Assembly: GCA_949300365.1 (NCBI GenBank)
Contig: CASGEC010000001.1
Coordinates: 150,545 to 214,544, forward strand
Source of the DNA: an uncultured Bacillota bacterium
GTDB taxonomy: Bacteria; Bacillota_I; Bacilli_A; RFN20; CAG-288
Length of the DNA: 64,000 nt
Direction: 5' to 3'
Program-made: the position numbers and the translations under genes
Notes under the pieces: model-generated
Told to the model about the DNA's origin: nothing
Databases searched by the model: none
What the model saw: only the letters and a program-made list of their open reading frames with translations
Shown: positions 20,036 through 29,900 of the stretch, piece after piece
Position numbering within the stretch: position 1 is the first letter of the stretch
How the letters are laid out: each line of letters starts with the position of its first letter

Positions 20036-20505
20036 CTAGCGATTCAAGGCATCGTCAAAGTCTTTGCCACAGACCTCATAAAACCCCTTAAACGAAAGTG
20101 GATTGACACGGATTTGATTGCCTCTCCGCGGAATTCCGTGATGATGTCTTTGGACAGGAACTTCGAATTCGAACCGGGAACATAAATGTCAACGTTTGGA
20201 AGCGGCATCGGCCCATTGAGCAGATAGACGAATTTATCGACCTCCTGTATTTCATCGTCGAGGATTTTTCTTTGAATATATCTGTCCGGCTTATACGGAT
20301 CATGCAGTTCAAGATTCTGTCAATTATCAAGCGCAATAGAGAGGACATGGTCCTTGCGGACCCCCCTCTGAATCAAATAGTCATGGAAAGGCCTATTCAG
20401 CAGATAGGATTTCCCGCATCTTCGAATTCCAGTGATGATCTTTATCATGGAAGTGTTCATCTTTTGATTAAGCTTGTTCAGATAGGGATCTCTCTTGATT
20501 TCCAT
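20036..20505 (-). pseudogene. Truncated AAA ATPase (AAA_14/DUF4143 type)
   Basis: The start at 20505 gives MEIKRDPYLNKLNQKMN, then Walker A GIRRCGKSYLLN. Another frame carries DDEIQEVDKFVYLLNGPMPL and YVPGSNSKFLSKDIITEFRG, the Walker B/sensor region. A third frame supplies SFKGFYEVCGKDFDDALNR before a TAG at 20036. The DUF4143 half is missing. GGAGG precedes the start. These ATPases often accompany toxin-like or mobile genes; this copy is not functional. Confidence 0.75.
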
Positions 20506-20511
20506 GGCCCT

Positions 20512-20595
20512 CCAATGACTAAAAACGCAAGTCCTTATCATTTTAGTCAATGGATTTATCTTCGATTCCGTGTTAAAAGCAATGCCATTGACTAA
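20512..20595. repeat. Three copies of TTAGTCAATGG upstream of the ATPase remnant
   Basis: CCAATGACTAA (20512-20522), TTAGTCAATGG (20543-20553) and CCATTGACTAA (20585-20595) share one 11-bp motif. The last two form a perfect inverted pair. They sit just before the start of the decayed ATPase, where an operator would be expected. Confidence 0.65.
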
Positions 20596-20723
20596 TTATC
20601 AAGTTTTTATAAATTCGGGCAATAGGCCTCCTTATTCATGCGAATCGGAAGAAGGATCCCATTGAATTTTCCGCCTTCGGAAAAGAAAATTAATTGAAAG
20701 GATTTCAAGAAGAGAGTATTGCG

Positions 20724-21242
20724 ATGTATCACGGAAGGCTTTGGGATTCCCCACTGGGGAGAATGCTTGTTGTCTCCGATGGCCATGCCCTTGTCGGGAT
20801 ATGGTTTGAAGGGCAGAAGCATGAAAAGGAAAAAATGTCGGATCCTATCGAAATGGATGGCGATCCGATCTGCGATGCGGCATGTGCTTTTCTGGATGGC
20901 TATTTCCGAGGAGAGAAGAGAACCTTTGCCTTCCCGCTTGATCCACAAGGAACTTCTTTCCGGAAGAGCGTATGGAAAAAGCTTTTGGAAATCCCCTATG
21001 GGGAAGTGAGAACCTATGGTCAGCTTGCCAAGGAGATAGCTAAGGAAAGAGGAATCCAGAGAATGTCTAGCCGTGCCATCGGAAATGCCGTATCCAGAAA
21101 TCCCATCGCCATCCTCATCCCCTGCCACCGTGTCATCGGAAAGGACAACCATCTTGTCGGCTACGCCGGGGGAATCGAAAGGAAGGCGTGGCTTCTGGCA
21201 TTCGAAAGGAAGAACAGAGCTGATCAAGAAGTGAAAGGATAG
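20724..21242 (+). CDS. ogt: Methylated-DNA-[protein]-cysteine methyltransferase
   Basis: This 172-residue suicide repair protein takes the alkyl group from O6-methylguanine onto its own cysteine. The active site is IPCHRVIG with the acceptor cysteine near residue 133. The helix-turn-helix recognition region SSRAIGNAVSRNP contains the arginine finger, and the N-terminal RNase H-like domain is present. I start at ATG 20724 (GAAGAGAG upstream); an in-frame TTG at 20694 would add ten residues. It is convergent with nrdI. Confidence 0.94.
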   Translation: MYHGRLWDSPLGRMLVVSDGHALVGIWFEGQKHEKEKMSDPIEMDGDPICDAACAFLDGYFRGEKRTFAFPLDPQGTSFRKSVWKKLLEIPYGEVRTYGQLAKEIAKERGIQRMSSRAIGNAVSRNPIAILIPCHRVIGKDNHLVGYAGGIERKAWLLAFERKNRADQEVKG

Positions 21243-21261
21243 CCCAAATCATGAAACCTCC

Positions 21262-21290
21262 AGAAATAGAAAAGGGCCTTTTGTGGCCCT
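21262..21290 (-). terminator. Terminator of nrdI
   Basis: On the minus strand AGGGCC, loop ACAAAA, GGCCCT is followed by TTTCTATTTCT, 30 bases after the nrdI stop. It may also serve ogt weakly from the other side. Confidence 0.7.
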
Positions 21291-21319
21291 CTCCGTTCCT
21301 GTAGGACTGGTTATCCTTG

Positions 21320-21679
21320 TTATTGATTGACTTTCCTGAGCATGGCTTGTATCGCCTTGACGTCTTCCTCGGTTCCATCCATCTCGACCTTGCAAAGCAA
21401 AGGGACGGAATAGGTCTCCGCAATCTTTACCCCGGCACCGCAGAAGGCTTCGCCATAGGAGGTATCCCCGGAGCAGACAACACCCTTGATATGGGTAGGA
21501 TTGTTCTGAAGGAAGGTATCGACCTCCATGGGGATGTCTCCATAGCCATCGGTATAGGTAAAGAGGATGTAGTCTTCCTCAACACGTTCATTGCCATCGG
21601 AAATCGGCATGGCCTCAATCCTAAGCTTTTCGATCAATGCCGCGACGTTTCCTGTCCGAGATGCGTAGACGTAGATCAT
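21320..21679 (-). CDS. nrdI: NrdI-like flavodoxin
   Basis: This 119-residue flavodoxin-like protein resembles NrdI, which supplies oxidant to assemble the dimanganese-tyrosyl cofactor of class Ib ribonucleotide reductase. The FMN phosphate loop is YASRTGNVAALIEKL at the N terminus. FTYTDGYGDIPMEVDTFL and VVCSGDTSYGEAFCGAG match the NrdI flavin loops. CGGAGG precedes ATG 21679. No nrdE or nrdF gene is adjacent, which is unusual, so a general small flavodoxin is an alternative. Confidence 0.82.
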   Translation of the reverse strand: MIYVYASRTGNVAALIEKLRIEAMPISDGNERVEEDYILFTYTDGYGDIPMEVDTFLQNNPTHIKGVVCSGDTSYGEAFCGAGVKIAETYSVPLLCKVEMDGTEEDVKAIQAMLRKVNQ

Positions 21680-21861
21680 GCAAGCCTCCGTTAATCAAAG
21701 CTAACAAAGATAGGATACCAGAAAGTTAACCGAAGTCAACAGAAACTTTTTAGCCGCTGGATTCCTCGTGTGCAGTAACTGGATATATTTTCTTTTCCGT
21801 AAGACTTCTTCCAGCACGGCCTTGTCGGCAAGGCGAGTCAAGCCATCCCTTTGGAAAGCGA

Positions 21862-21890
21862 TTGCAAGGCTATAGAAAGCAAACTATAAT
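21862..21890 (+). promoter_or_regulatory. Promoter of the four-helix membrane gene
   Basis: TTGCAA and a perfect TATAAT are separated by 17 bases, 21 bases before the next start codon. Confidence 0.65.
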
Positions 21891-21910
21891 GAGAAAAAAG
21901 GACAAAAGCC

Positions 21911-22360
21911 ATGGAAAGAAAAACGACTGGACTACAGATAACCTATTTCGTCTTCTGGGGATTGACAGTTGTTTTCAATCTCGTCCATTCCCTTGTCAAT
22001 AGTTGGATCATTGTTGGAAACTTCTGGGATTGGGAGTTCGGAAACGCCTCCTTGGCCCTTCTTGGATTCCTTGTTTTGACTTTCGTTGAGGTACTGGCCC
22101 TGTTCTCCAAGAACAGGACGACAAGAGGCCTGGTTTGGGTTTCCTCGGCTCTCCTGAAGATCGGGTGTGAACTGATTGTCTTGCTTGCCCTCCTTGATCT
22201 AATGAACTGCTTGGTTCCGGATGCTAGAAGCATCACCCTTATCGCTTTCTATGCCATCTATGCCATCTCCGGAATATTGGATATCCTGGAAGGCATTCTC
22301 CACGGCATCCGGAAGGAAAATCCGAAAAAGAGAAAAGAGACGCTCGTCACAAATCTTTGA
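21911..22360 (+). CDS. Four-helix membrane protein, unknown function
   Basis: This 149-residue protein has four predicted membrane segments (about residues 9-33, 44-63, 74-93 and 106-128) and a basic tail HGIRKENPKKRKE, so both ends probably face the cytoplasm. AAAGGA lies eight bases before the ATG and a good promoter is upstream. It stands alone as a single-gene unit. I do not recognise the family. Confidence 0.75.
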   Translation: MERKTTGLQITYFVFWGLTVVFNLVHSLVNSWIIVGNFWDWEFGNASLALLGFLVLTFVEVLALFSKNRTTRGLVWVSSALLKIGCELIVLLALLDLMNCLVPDARSITLIAFYAIYAISGILDILEGILHGIRKENPKKRKETLVTNL

Positions 22361-22851
22361 GTTTCATTTTGAAAGAGACAGGCGAAAAAGCTTCCTTGTT
22401 TTGTCGTGTCCATCGGCGATTGCCATTGATGTTTCTTACCAATAGGATTCTCTTTTGAATTGGCGGGAGGAATCTGCTTTGTGAGAGCAATGGCAAAAAG
22501 GAATAAGGAAGAATTCCCATGTTAGTAATGGCGCGTTTGTTTTCAGTACGAATCTAGTTGGAAATAAAGCAATTTTCAAAAAGACAAAGAGACGTTAATC
22601 GAACCGATTTTCTAAGAATTCAAAAGAAAAATAGCCAAAAGAAAATTAAATTTTTTATTAGTACGCCACATGATATGCCATGGAAGCAAATGCGTCTTTA
22701 CCAAAGGCTGAGAAAAGGAGAAACGATTATTCCGGATTTTCAAAGACGCTTTTCGATAGGGTAATCAAAATTCTGAAGGGTTGATTTTGGAGTTCGAAAG
22801 CGCTTCTTGGTGACGCTTGAAAACGATTTTTCCAGATTCTATATTAAGGGC
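22361..22851. other. AT-rich intergenic region before the sensor kinase
   Basis: No supported gene is present; short frames have no ribosome site or recognisable product. The segment is clearly more AT-rich than its neighbours. It must carry the kinase-regulator promoter, but I see no confident -35/-10 pair. Confidence 0.4.
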
Positions 22852-24258
22852 ATGGACTTTATTGAAGGGCTTTCTTTTTATTTTACAGAAGCTTGTGATG
22901 CGACTCTTTTTCTGACTATCGGCTTCTTTTCCTTGGCTGTTCTGGCATTGTCGATTCCGAAGAAACTCAACCGGAAGGACGTCCTCATTCTTGTGCTGCG
23001 CTTTCTGATTTACTTCATTTCCTTCCTTCTTATCGGTGCCCTCTTCTTTGGAATGGACCGTCTTGCACGGACAAATGGCGTTCTTTTCAACATTTCCTTC
23101 CTGGTCACGCCTTTCGTTGCCATTTTCTTTTTCCTCAAGGATGATTTCTGGCATCGCTTTGTGAAGTTCTCCCTCCTTGCTTCGACGTTCATGGTCGCCT
23201 TGGATATCTCCAAGAACCTGGGACTGATCATCGGAAAGGCAACGCAGGACAATACGGCGTGGGTGGTTTTTGGAAGGTCGCTTCCGATTTTCTTCTGTCT
23301 GCCTGTTTCCTATCTAATGCATCGTTTCAACATCTCGCGCTATCAGAGCTTAAGCAAGCCTTTGTTATGGATCATCGGTGTCGTTTCCTATTCCCTCATC
23401 GGAATCACGATCTTTGAGGCGTACATGGTTTCGGCCCAGAATGACACAATTCCCTACTTGACCGTCATGTGCTGCTTCCATCTTGTTCTCCTTGTGATCC
23501 TCTGCCTTACCTATTATTGCTTCTATTATTTCGTGAGGACCCGTCACCAGGCCTTGCTCAATGACTTGCAGGTATCCTTGGGAAAGGCGCATATCGATCA
23601 GCTTCAGATGGATATGGGTAACCGTGAGGAACTGGCAAAGATCCGTCATGATCTCAAGAATCATCTTTCCTATGTCCATATCCTTCTTGATGAAGGAAAG
23701 ACAGAGGAGGCCAAGGAATTCATCGAGGAGCTGACGGCCAAGCATGACGAAGTCCTCAACAGCTTTTCCTGTTCCAACAGCGTCATCGGTGCCATCATCA
23801 ACATGGAAAGTTCCAAGGCAAGGAGAATGGGAATTGCCTTCCAGCCCCACGCCGTCGTCCCGCCGAACCTTCCTATCGACAAGACGGATCTCTGCTCCTT
23901 GATCACGAACCTTCTGGACAATGCCTTCCTCTATCAGGATGGCCGCATGCCGGTCAAGATCGATATCTATACCTATAAGGATTATCTGCGGATCACCGCC
24001 ATCAACTCCATTCCGGAAGGGACGGAGAAGACGGCCGCCGCGCTTAAGACTTCCAAGTCTCCGAAGAGGCATGGCTATGGCACGAAGATCGTCAAGTCCA
24101 TCGCGGTAGCCTATGATGGCTATGCTCGGTTCAATACCAAAGCGGGGGGAGGTATTTGTCGCCGATGTTATCCTGATGCTCAAGGAGAAGAGCCATGCTT
24201 GACATTTGCCTGTGCGACGATGACTCCATGGCTCTCAGCCTTGCCAAGACGGGCCTGA
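22852..24258 (+). CDS. AgrC-like sensor histidine kinase, C-terminal frameshift
   Basis: This is a membrane sensor of the GHKL/AgrC class. The N-terminal 210 residues hold about six membrane segments. The dimerisation helix has IRHDLKNHLSYV with the phospho-accepting histidine. The ATPase domain shows the N box DLCSLITNLLDNAF and glycine box GYGTKIVKSI. A run of six G at 24144-24149 puts the last 35 codons out of frame. With five G the protein would end FVADVILMLKEKSHA at a TGA (24200-24202) overlapping the regulator start, as in intact operons. The start is uncertain: ATG 22852 has AAGGG only one base upstream, and TTG 22807 is possible. No agrB/agrD genes are nearby. Confidence 0.85.
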   Translation: MDFIEGLSFYFTEACDATLFLTIGFFSLAVLALSIPKKLNRKDVLILVLRFLIYFISFLLIGALFFGMDRLARTNGVLFNISFLVTPFVAIFFFLKDDFWHRFVKFSLLASTFMVALDISKNLGLIIGKATQDNTAWVVFGRSLPIFFCLPVSYLMHRFNISRYQSLSKPLLWIIGVVSYSLIGITIFEAYMVSAQNDTIPYLTVMCCFHLVLLVILCLTYYCFYYFVRTRHQALLNDLQVSLGKAHIDQLQMDMGNREELAKIRHDLKNHLSYVHILLDEGKTEEAKEFIEELTAKHDEVLNSFSCSNSVIGAIINMESSKARRMGIAFQPHAVVPPNLPIDKTDLCSLITNLLDNAFLYQDGRMPVKIDIYTYKDYLRITAINSIPEGTEKTAAALKTSKSPKRHGYGTKIVKSIAVAYDGYARFNTKAGGGICRRCYPDAQGEEPCLTFACATMTPWLSALPRRA

Positions 24259-24929
24259 TCAATCTCTTCTCAGAAAAGGGCATCGACATCAACATCGATT
24301 GCTACGCATCGGGAAAGGAGCTTCTCGAGGAAAGCCAGAGGAAGCAGTACCACCTGGCCATTTTGGATATCGATATGCCCGACATGAGTGGCATCGCCTT
24401 GGCTGAGAAGCTTCTCAAGAAGAACTTCACCATCACGATCATGTTCCTTTCCCAAAGGGAGGACTTGGTCTTCGAATGCCTTTCCGTCCACCCCTTCGCC
24501 TTCATCCGCAAGGGCAACTTCATCGAGGATCTCTGCAAGGCCATCAGCCTCTATGTCGAGACGGCCTACGAAAGGGACGATGAGCAGACGACCTTGACCA
24601 TCAAGAAGAAGACCGGCATCGTCACGGTCCCCATCGGCGATATCCTCTACATCGAAGGCAAGAGAAACTACCAGGAGTTCTATTTCAAGAGCGGCGACAA
24701 GATCCAGGCACGCGTCCTCATGCGGGAACTGGAATCCTTGCTTCTGGACAAGGGCTTCATCCGCATCCAGAAAGGCTTTCTCGTCAACGTCCTTTATATC
24801 CGTCGGCTGAACAAGAAAGCGGTTTTGATGACAAACGGCGACGAGCTTCCGATCTCCCCCAAAAAGAAGGACGAAATCATGCAGCGCTTCTTGGAAGTCA
24901 CCCAGGACAGCAATCTGACGCTGGAATAG
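24195..24929 (+). CDS. LytTR-family response regulator
   Basis: This 244-residue regulator pairs with the kinase upstream. The receiver domain (1-125) has the acidic pocket CDDD and the phospho-acceptor in ILDIDMPDMSG. The C-terminal LytTR DNA-binding domain contains IGDILYIEGKRNYQEFYF and GFIRIQKGFLVNVLYI. LytTR proteins bind paired 9-bp direct repeats about 21 bp apart, and such a pair lies five bases past its stop. The likely targets are the lipoprotein, membrane protein and GH3 genes downstream. Confidence 0.92.
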   Translation: MLDICLCDDDSMALSLAKTGLINLFSEKGIDINIDCYASGKELLEESQRKQYHLAILDIDMPDMSGIALAEKLLKKNFTITIMFLSQREDLVFECLSVHPFAFIRKGNFIEDLCKAISLYVETAYERDDEQTTLTIKKKTGIVTVPIGDILYIEGKRNYQEFYFKSGDKIQARVLMRELESLLLDKGFIRIQKGFLVNVLYIRRLNKKAVLMTNGDELPISPKKKDEIMQRFLEVTQDSNLTLE

Positions 24930-24933
24930 GAAC

Positions 24934-24963
24934 TTCGTCCCAGAATACGCCGTTTTCGTCCCA
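24934..24963 (+). promoter_or_regulatory. Candidate LytTR binding site
   Basis: Two identical 9-bp copies TTCGTCCCA (24934-24942 and 24955-24963) are separated by 12 bases, a 21-bp period equal to two helical turns. This is the spacing used by AgrA-type LytTR regulators. The 9-mer itself differs from the AgrA consensus. It lies just after the LytTR gene and about 70 bp upstream of the -10 of the lipoprotein operon. Confidence 0.55.
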
Positions 24964-24986
24964 TTCGTTTCGAATTTAATCCCAGG

Positions 24987-25025
24987 AAAGAGCTTCTCGT
25001 CTCAGATGTAAGCTCTTTCTTTTTT
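24987..25025 (+). terminator. Terminator of the kinase-regulator operon
   Basis: AAAGAGCTT pairs with AAGCTCTTT across a 14-base loop, followed by CTTTTTTT. It separates the regulator genes from the lipoprotein operon promoter (TATAAT at 25033-25038). Confidence 0.85.
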
Positions 25026-25074
25026 GCGTTCCTATAATTCCCGACAGCGAACCAAAACGATTGAGGAGGTAAAC

Positions 25075-26286
25075 ATGAAATGGCTTAATCACAAGGTTCT
25101 CATGTCCGTCTTTGCCCTGACAGCTTCTGGTCTTCTGGGCTCCTGCTCCGGACAGGATTCGTCGACTGCTCGCTATGAGGAAGGCGTGACGATCGCATTC
25201 GTCGCCACGACAAGCGAAGCCTGGGATGCGGAAGTCACCCTCGGCTCCTTCGTCTACCAGTTCGACGTCGAACTCAACGACGACAAGTCTGTCGCCTTCA
25301 AGGCGGAATGCATTGAGGAAGCCTCGCAAGGAGGCGGCGGGGGAGGCGGATTCCCTGGAGGCGGCCAAGGCGGTCAGCAGGAAACGACTACCTCCAAGGA
25401 ACCGATGTCGGCTGAGGAACTCGACAAGCAGGACTTCAGCTTCGGCGGAACCTGGGAACTTGAGGAAGGATACGGCTACATCATCAACTTCCAGGACGAT
25501 GCCAAGAGCGTCATCCACGTCGATTACAACAAGACGCAGGGAAGACATGAGTTCTACTACCTTCTGACCCACGGAGAGGATTCGGCAACGGTCCACTTCC
25601 AGGCCAAGGATTCCGAGTTCCGCAATCAGCTCGCCACCGACTACAAGACCTGGGATGAGCGCGACAGCGACTACATCTTCATCGGCGAGACGACCGGAAA
25701 CAACAACTCCCTCGCCTATGCCTATCTCTATTGCCACAAGGACGGAAGCGCCAAGTTCGATACCGCGAAAAATGCCGATAGGGCCATCACCCTCGGATTG
25801 AAGTGGGCCGTCAAGGAGGGAAACTTCACCCTGACGGATACTGCCGGAACGACCTACACAGCCGAGAATTCCCTCAGCACGGCCAAGAACAAGGGCTATC
25901 GTCTCAGCTACAGCTCCGTCTCCCTCTTCTGCTCCACGGGAAGCGTCGATTCCCTCTCCATGACCAACGAGGACTTCGACGGCAAGACCCTCTACCAGTT
26001 CACCGGCACCTATGTCACCTCCGGCCCCGACGGCAAGACAAACGAGGTCGCCCTCAACTTCACCGACAATCAGAACAAGATGTTCCTCTACACCAACAAC
26101 AAGCTCAGCAAGAAGGGAACCTATACCTTCGAAAACGAAGTCTTCACCTTGACCTTCGAGAACGAAGAGCCTATCGAGGTCAAGAAGGTCGATGGCAAGT
26201 ACGAATTCACCTTCAAGATCAGCGGCGGTTCCGGACCCTTCGCCAGCGAAGTCGATGTCACCATTACCTACGTCCCGGAGGCCTAA
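25075..26286 (+). CDS. Lipoprotein with glycine-rich linker, unknown function
   Basis: This 403-residue protein has a signal peptide with lipobox LLGSC (cysteine 23), so it is anchored outside the membrane. Residues 84-104 hold a glycine-rich linker (GGGGGGGFPGGGQGG). The rest is acidic and beta-rich, with repeated lipocalin-like or META-like patterns such as FSFGGTWELEEGYGYIINF, KWAVKEGNFTLTD and KKGTYTFENEVFTLTFENE. These look like two or three copies of one small beta domain. ATG 25075 has GAGGAGGT five bases upstream. It starts a three-gene unit with a membrane protein and a GH3 enzyme and is a presumed target of the LytTR regulator. Confidence 0.88.
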   Translation: MKWLNHKVLMSVFALTASGLLGSCSGQDSSTARYEEGVTIAFVATTSEAWDAEVTLGSFVYQFDVELNDDKSVAFKAECIEEASQGGGGGGGFPGGGQGGQQETTTSKEPMSAEELDKQDFSFGGTWELEEGYGYIINFQDDAKSVIHVDYNKTQGRHEFYYLLTHGEDSATVHFQAKDSEFRNQLATDYKTWDERDSDYIFIGETTGNNNSLAYAYLYCHKDGSAKFDTAKNADRAITLGLKWAVKEGNFTLTDTAGTTYTAENSLSTAKNKGYRLSYSSVSLFCSTGSVDSLSMTNEDFDGKTLYQFTGTYVTSGPDGKTNEVALNFTDNQNKMFLYTNNKLSKKGTYTFENEVFTLTFENEEPIEVKKVDGKYEFTFKISGGSGPFASEVDVTITYVPEA

Positions 26287-26289
26287 GGC

Positions 26290-26934
26290 ATGGAAATCAA
26301 GGAAATAAGCGATGACAAGATGCCTTTGGTCAAGAAGCTTATCTGCATCTTCTTCATCGTGTCCATGGTCTTGGGCTTAGCGATGTTCGTCCTGCTGATC
26401 TGCTTCAACTTCGCCGGTGTCTTCACCATCCAGACCCTTCCGGGAACCAAGTACGAGAACCCCTTCACCTATCCCGGCTGGCAGGCCATCTATTGGGGCG
26501 TCGGCGAGATGATCATCCAAGGCTATACCGAATTCACCTTCGACATCTTCACCTTCCTGGGCTTCCTTCTCCCCTTCCTTGCCATCCTTGTCTGCTTCAT
26601 CCTCTACCTCAAGTGGCGCAAGAGACGCGGAACCAACAAGAAGAAGGCCATCCTGGAGTTCGTCATGGCGGGAACCATCCTTCTGGGAAGCTTCCTTCTC
26701 TTCTTCTGCGACCAGTTCTCCATCATGAACGCCTCCCAGGTCTCGGGATCCTATCAGAACTACTACACCGAATACCTGCTCAAGGCCCTCAACGGGGAAG
26801 TCTCCTTCTCTAAGACCGCCTATCCGCTCATCCTGCTTCTCATCGGAATCCTGACCGCCCTTGTCAAGACGTTCAACGGACTCCTTCTCCTCTATCAGAA
26901 GAAACTCGGCAATGCCGCCAAGAAAGGAAACTGA
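26290..26934 (+). CDS. Membrane protein of the GH3 operon
   Basis: This 214-residue protein has four predicted membrane segments (about residues 15-42, 85-107, 122-142 and 178-200). Between the first two is a roughly 40-residue outer loop containing PGTKYENPFTYPGWQAIYWG. The basic cytoplasmic loop KWRKRRGTNKKK lies between segments 2 and 3. The start lies three bases after the lipoprotein stop with GGAGG overlapping it, and the GH3 gene starts one base after its stop. I do not recognise the family. Confidence 0.82.
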   Translation: MEIKEISDDKMPLVKKLICIFFIVSMVLGLAMFVLLICFNFAGVFTIQTLPGTKYENPFTYPGWQAIYWGVGEMIIQGYTEFTFDIFTFLGFLLPFLAILVCFILYLKWRKRRGTNKKKAILEFVMAGTILLGSFLLFFCDQFSIMNASQVSGSYQNYYTEYLLKALNGEVSFSKTAYPLILLLIGILTALVKTFNGLLLLYQKKLGNAAKKGN

Positions 26935-26935
26935 A

Positions 26936-29900
26936 ATGACAACGAAAAACAAAAGAATCGTTACGTTAAGTGCCATCGGCGCCGGCCTTCTTGTCATCAT
27001 CTCCGCTGTCCAGATCGCTGCGGGCATGCAGGCCAAGAACCTCGACCTCCTCTTCCCTGGCGAGACCATCGTCCACGATGATGGCTCCGGCTTGACAGGA
27101 GACTATTACGACTACGAGGCCGACACGCAGGAAGAGGCCCTGAAGAATGCCCAGGAAGTCACCCAGCGCACGGCCGAAGAGGGTATCACCCTTCTGAAGA
27201 ACGAAGAAAACGCCCTTCCCCTTGCCAAGACGCAGAAGGTCACGATCCTTGGCTACTACTCCTGGCACAACAACATGTCCGGCGGCGAAGACCCTGCCAC
27301 GACAAACGGCGCCATCTCCCTCGGCAAAGGTATCGAGAATGCCTTCAGCACCAATGCGAAAGTCAATGAAATCTATGCCAACGCCAAGGGCGACTTTGCC
27401 GATCCTGCCACGACATTCAAGGATGTCGAGGATACCTTCGATGAATACAGCACGGCCATCATCACCATCAAGAGAAACTCCGGCGAAGGAAACGATCAGT
27501 CCATGGATGCTGGTGCCAGCGAGTACAACCGTACGGGCTTGACCCTCAACAACGCCGAGCTCGCCTTGATCGACTACGCCAGCAAGCACTTCGAGAAGGT
27601 CGTCCTTGTCATCAACGCCGCCAACACGATGGAGCTGGGATTCCTCGACGAGAACGATCCCAACCTCTCCTCGACGGGCATGTATACCGATCCCTAACGC
27701 AACAAGCAGTATGACTTCTCCAAGGTCAAGGCCGCTCTCTGGGCCGGCTGCTGCGGCTCCCAGGGTGGTACTGCCCTTGCCAACATCCTCAACGGCACGG
27801 TCAATCCTTCCGGCCATCTTCCCGATACCTATATCCGCGACCTGACCAAGGATCCGACCTACAAGAACTTCGGAAGCTACAAGTACGACAACTCCGCCGA
27901 TCTGAATTCCTATCAGCTGGAGACATTCTTCGTCGAGTACGAGGAAGGCATCTACATCGGCTACCGCTACTATGAGACGGCTGACTATAAGGCCAGCAAG
28001 GGCAACTACGATGGCTTCGACTATGAAAAGGAAGTCGTCTTCCCCTTCGGCTATGGCTTAAGCTACACCGACTTCTCCCTCGCCTATGAAGGAACGCCGA
28101 CCTACGACGAAGAGACGGGTGTCTACCACTTCAAGGTCAAGATCACCAACACCGGAAATTTCGCCGGAAAGGGCGTTGCCCAGATCTTCGTCAACGTTCC
28201 CTATCAGAAGGGACAGGTCGAGAAGTCCTACGTGGTCCTGGGCGGATTTGCCAAGACGGAAAAGGTCCTTGAGCCCAACGCTTCCGAGGTCGTCTCCATC
28301 GACATCAAGGAAGACTACTTCACCAGCTATGACTACAAGGACGAGAAGAGCTACATCCTCGATGCCGGAACCTACAACTTCTACCTCTCCGAGAACGCCC
28401 ACTCCTGGAAGGAAATCGACCAGGAGACATCAAGCGAGAAAGCCAAGCACCTCTGGAGCACGGAACTGAAGAAGAAGGTCGTCTTCCGCGACGATGCCGA
28501 CGGCAAGAGAAAGTCCGACAAGACCGAGGCCGTCAACAAGGAAGACAACGAGCTCAACTACAAGTTCAAGGCCTACAACGAAGGCTCCACCGGCGATGGC
28601 TTCGTCCACGACTTCACCAGAGCCGACTTCAAGAGCTCCTTCCCGACCTCCCCGACCGGAAAGGACAAGACTTTGACCGACGAGAGAGCCCTGGAGCAGG
28701 TCGGCATCTATGATGTCTTCGACGAGAAGAACAACCCGATTACGAAGATGCCCGAGACAAACACCGACAAGACCTCCTACAACATCGCCCAGATGCGCGG
28801 CGTCGACTTCGACGATCCCAAGTGGGACGACTACATCAACCAGTTCGATATCGACACGATGGTCGAAATGTTCTCCAACGGCGGCTGGCAGGAAATCGGC
28901 GACGAGGAGAACGGCGTTCCTCTCTCCTACGATGCCGACTCTCCCTATGGCTACTATGCCCACGCCCTGACCATCGGCAACATCAACAAGTGGTACTGCG
29001 GCGATCCGATGGTTGCCGCGACCTTCAACGTCGACCTCGCCCGGGAAGTCGGTGAAGCCTTCGGCGAAGAGGCCCAGGCCAACCGCTACTACAACGACGG
29101 CAAGGGAACACTCATCACCGGTCTCTATGGCTTTGGTGCCAACACCCACCGTTCGGCCTTCGGCGGACGTAACTACGAATACTATTCCGAGGATCCGCTC
29201 CTTGCCGGCAAGATGGCTGCCTCTGAGGCTAGCGGCGCCTCCGAGAAGGGCCTTATCGTCTTCATGAAGCACTTCGCCCTCAACGAGCAGGAGACCAACA
29301 GACAGAAGAACGGCTACTGCGCCTGGGTCAACGAACAGGCCTTCCGTGAAATCTACATCAAGCCGTGGGAACTCTACATCAAGGAAGCCACGATGGAAGT
29401 CCAGTACTATGCCACTGACGAGGAAGGCAACCACATCAAGGAACTCCAGACCAAGACCATGCCTGCCACGACCGGTATCATGACCTCCTACAACCGTATC
29501 GGAGCCACCTATGCCGGTGCTTCCGATTGCCTTGTCGGCATCCTCCGCAACGAGTTCGGATACACCGGATCGACCATCACCGATGCCGGCGGCGAACCCA
29601 ACACCTACATGACCACCGACTTCATGCTCCGCAAGGGCGGAAACCTCACCCTTGCCAACAACGGAAACGATGGCCTATATGACAAGGAATCCCCGACGGC
29701 CATCTACTGGCTCAAGGATGCCACCAAGCACACCCTCTACAACAAGGCCAACTCCAACGCCGTCATCCGCATGGGCCCTGGTGCCTCCGTCAGCTTCACC
29801 CTTGCTCCGTGGCGTATCGGCCTCTACACCGCCTGGGGTGTCGTCGGTGCCCTTGTCGCTGCCGATGTCGTCGTCATTGCCCTGATTGCCACCAACAAGA

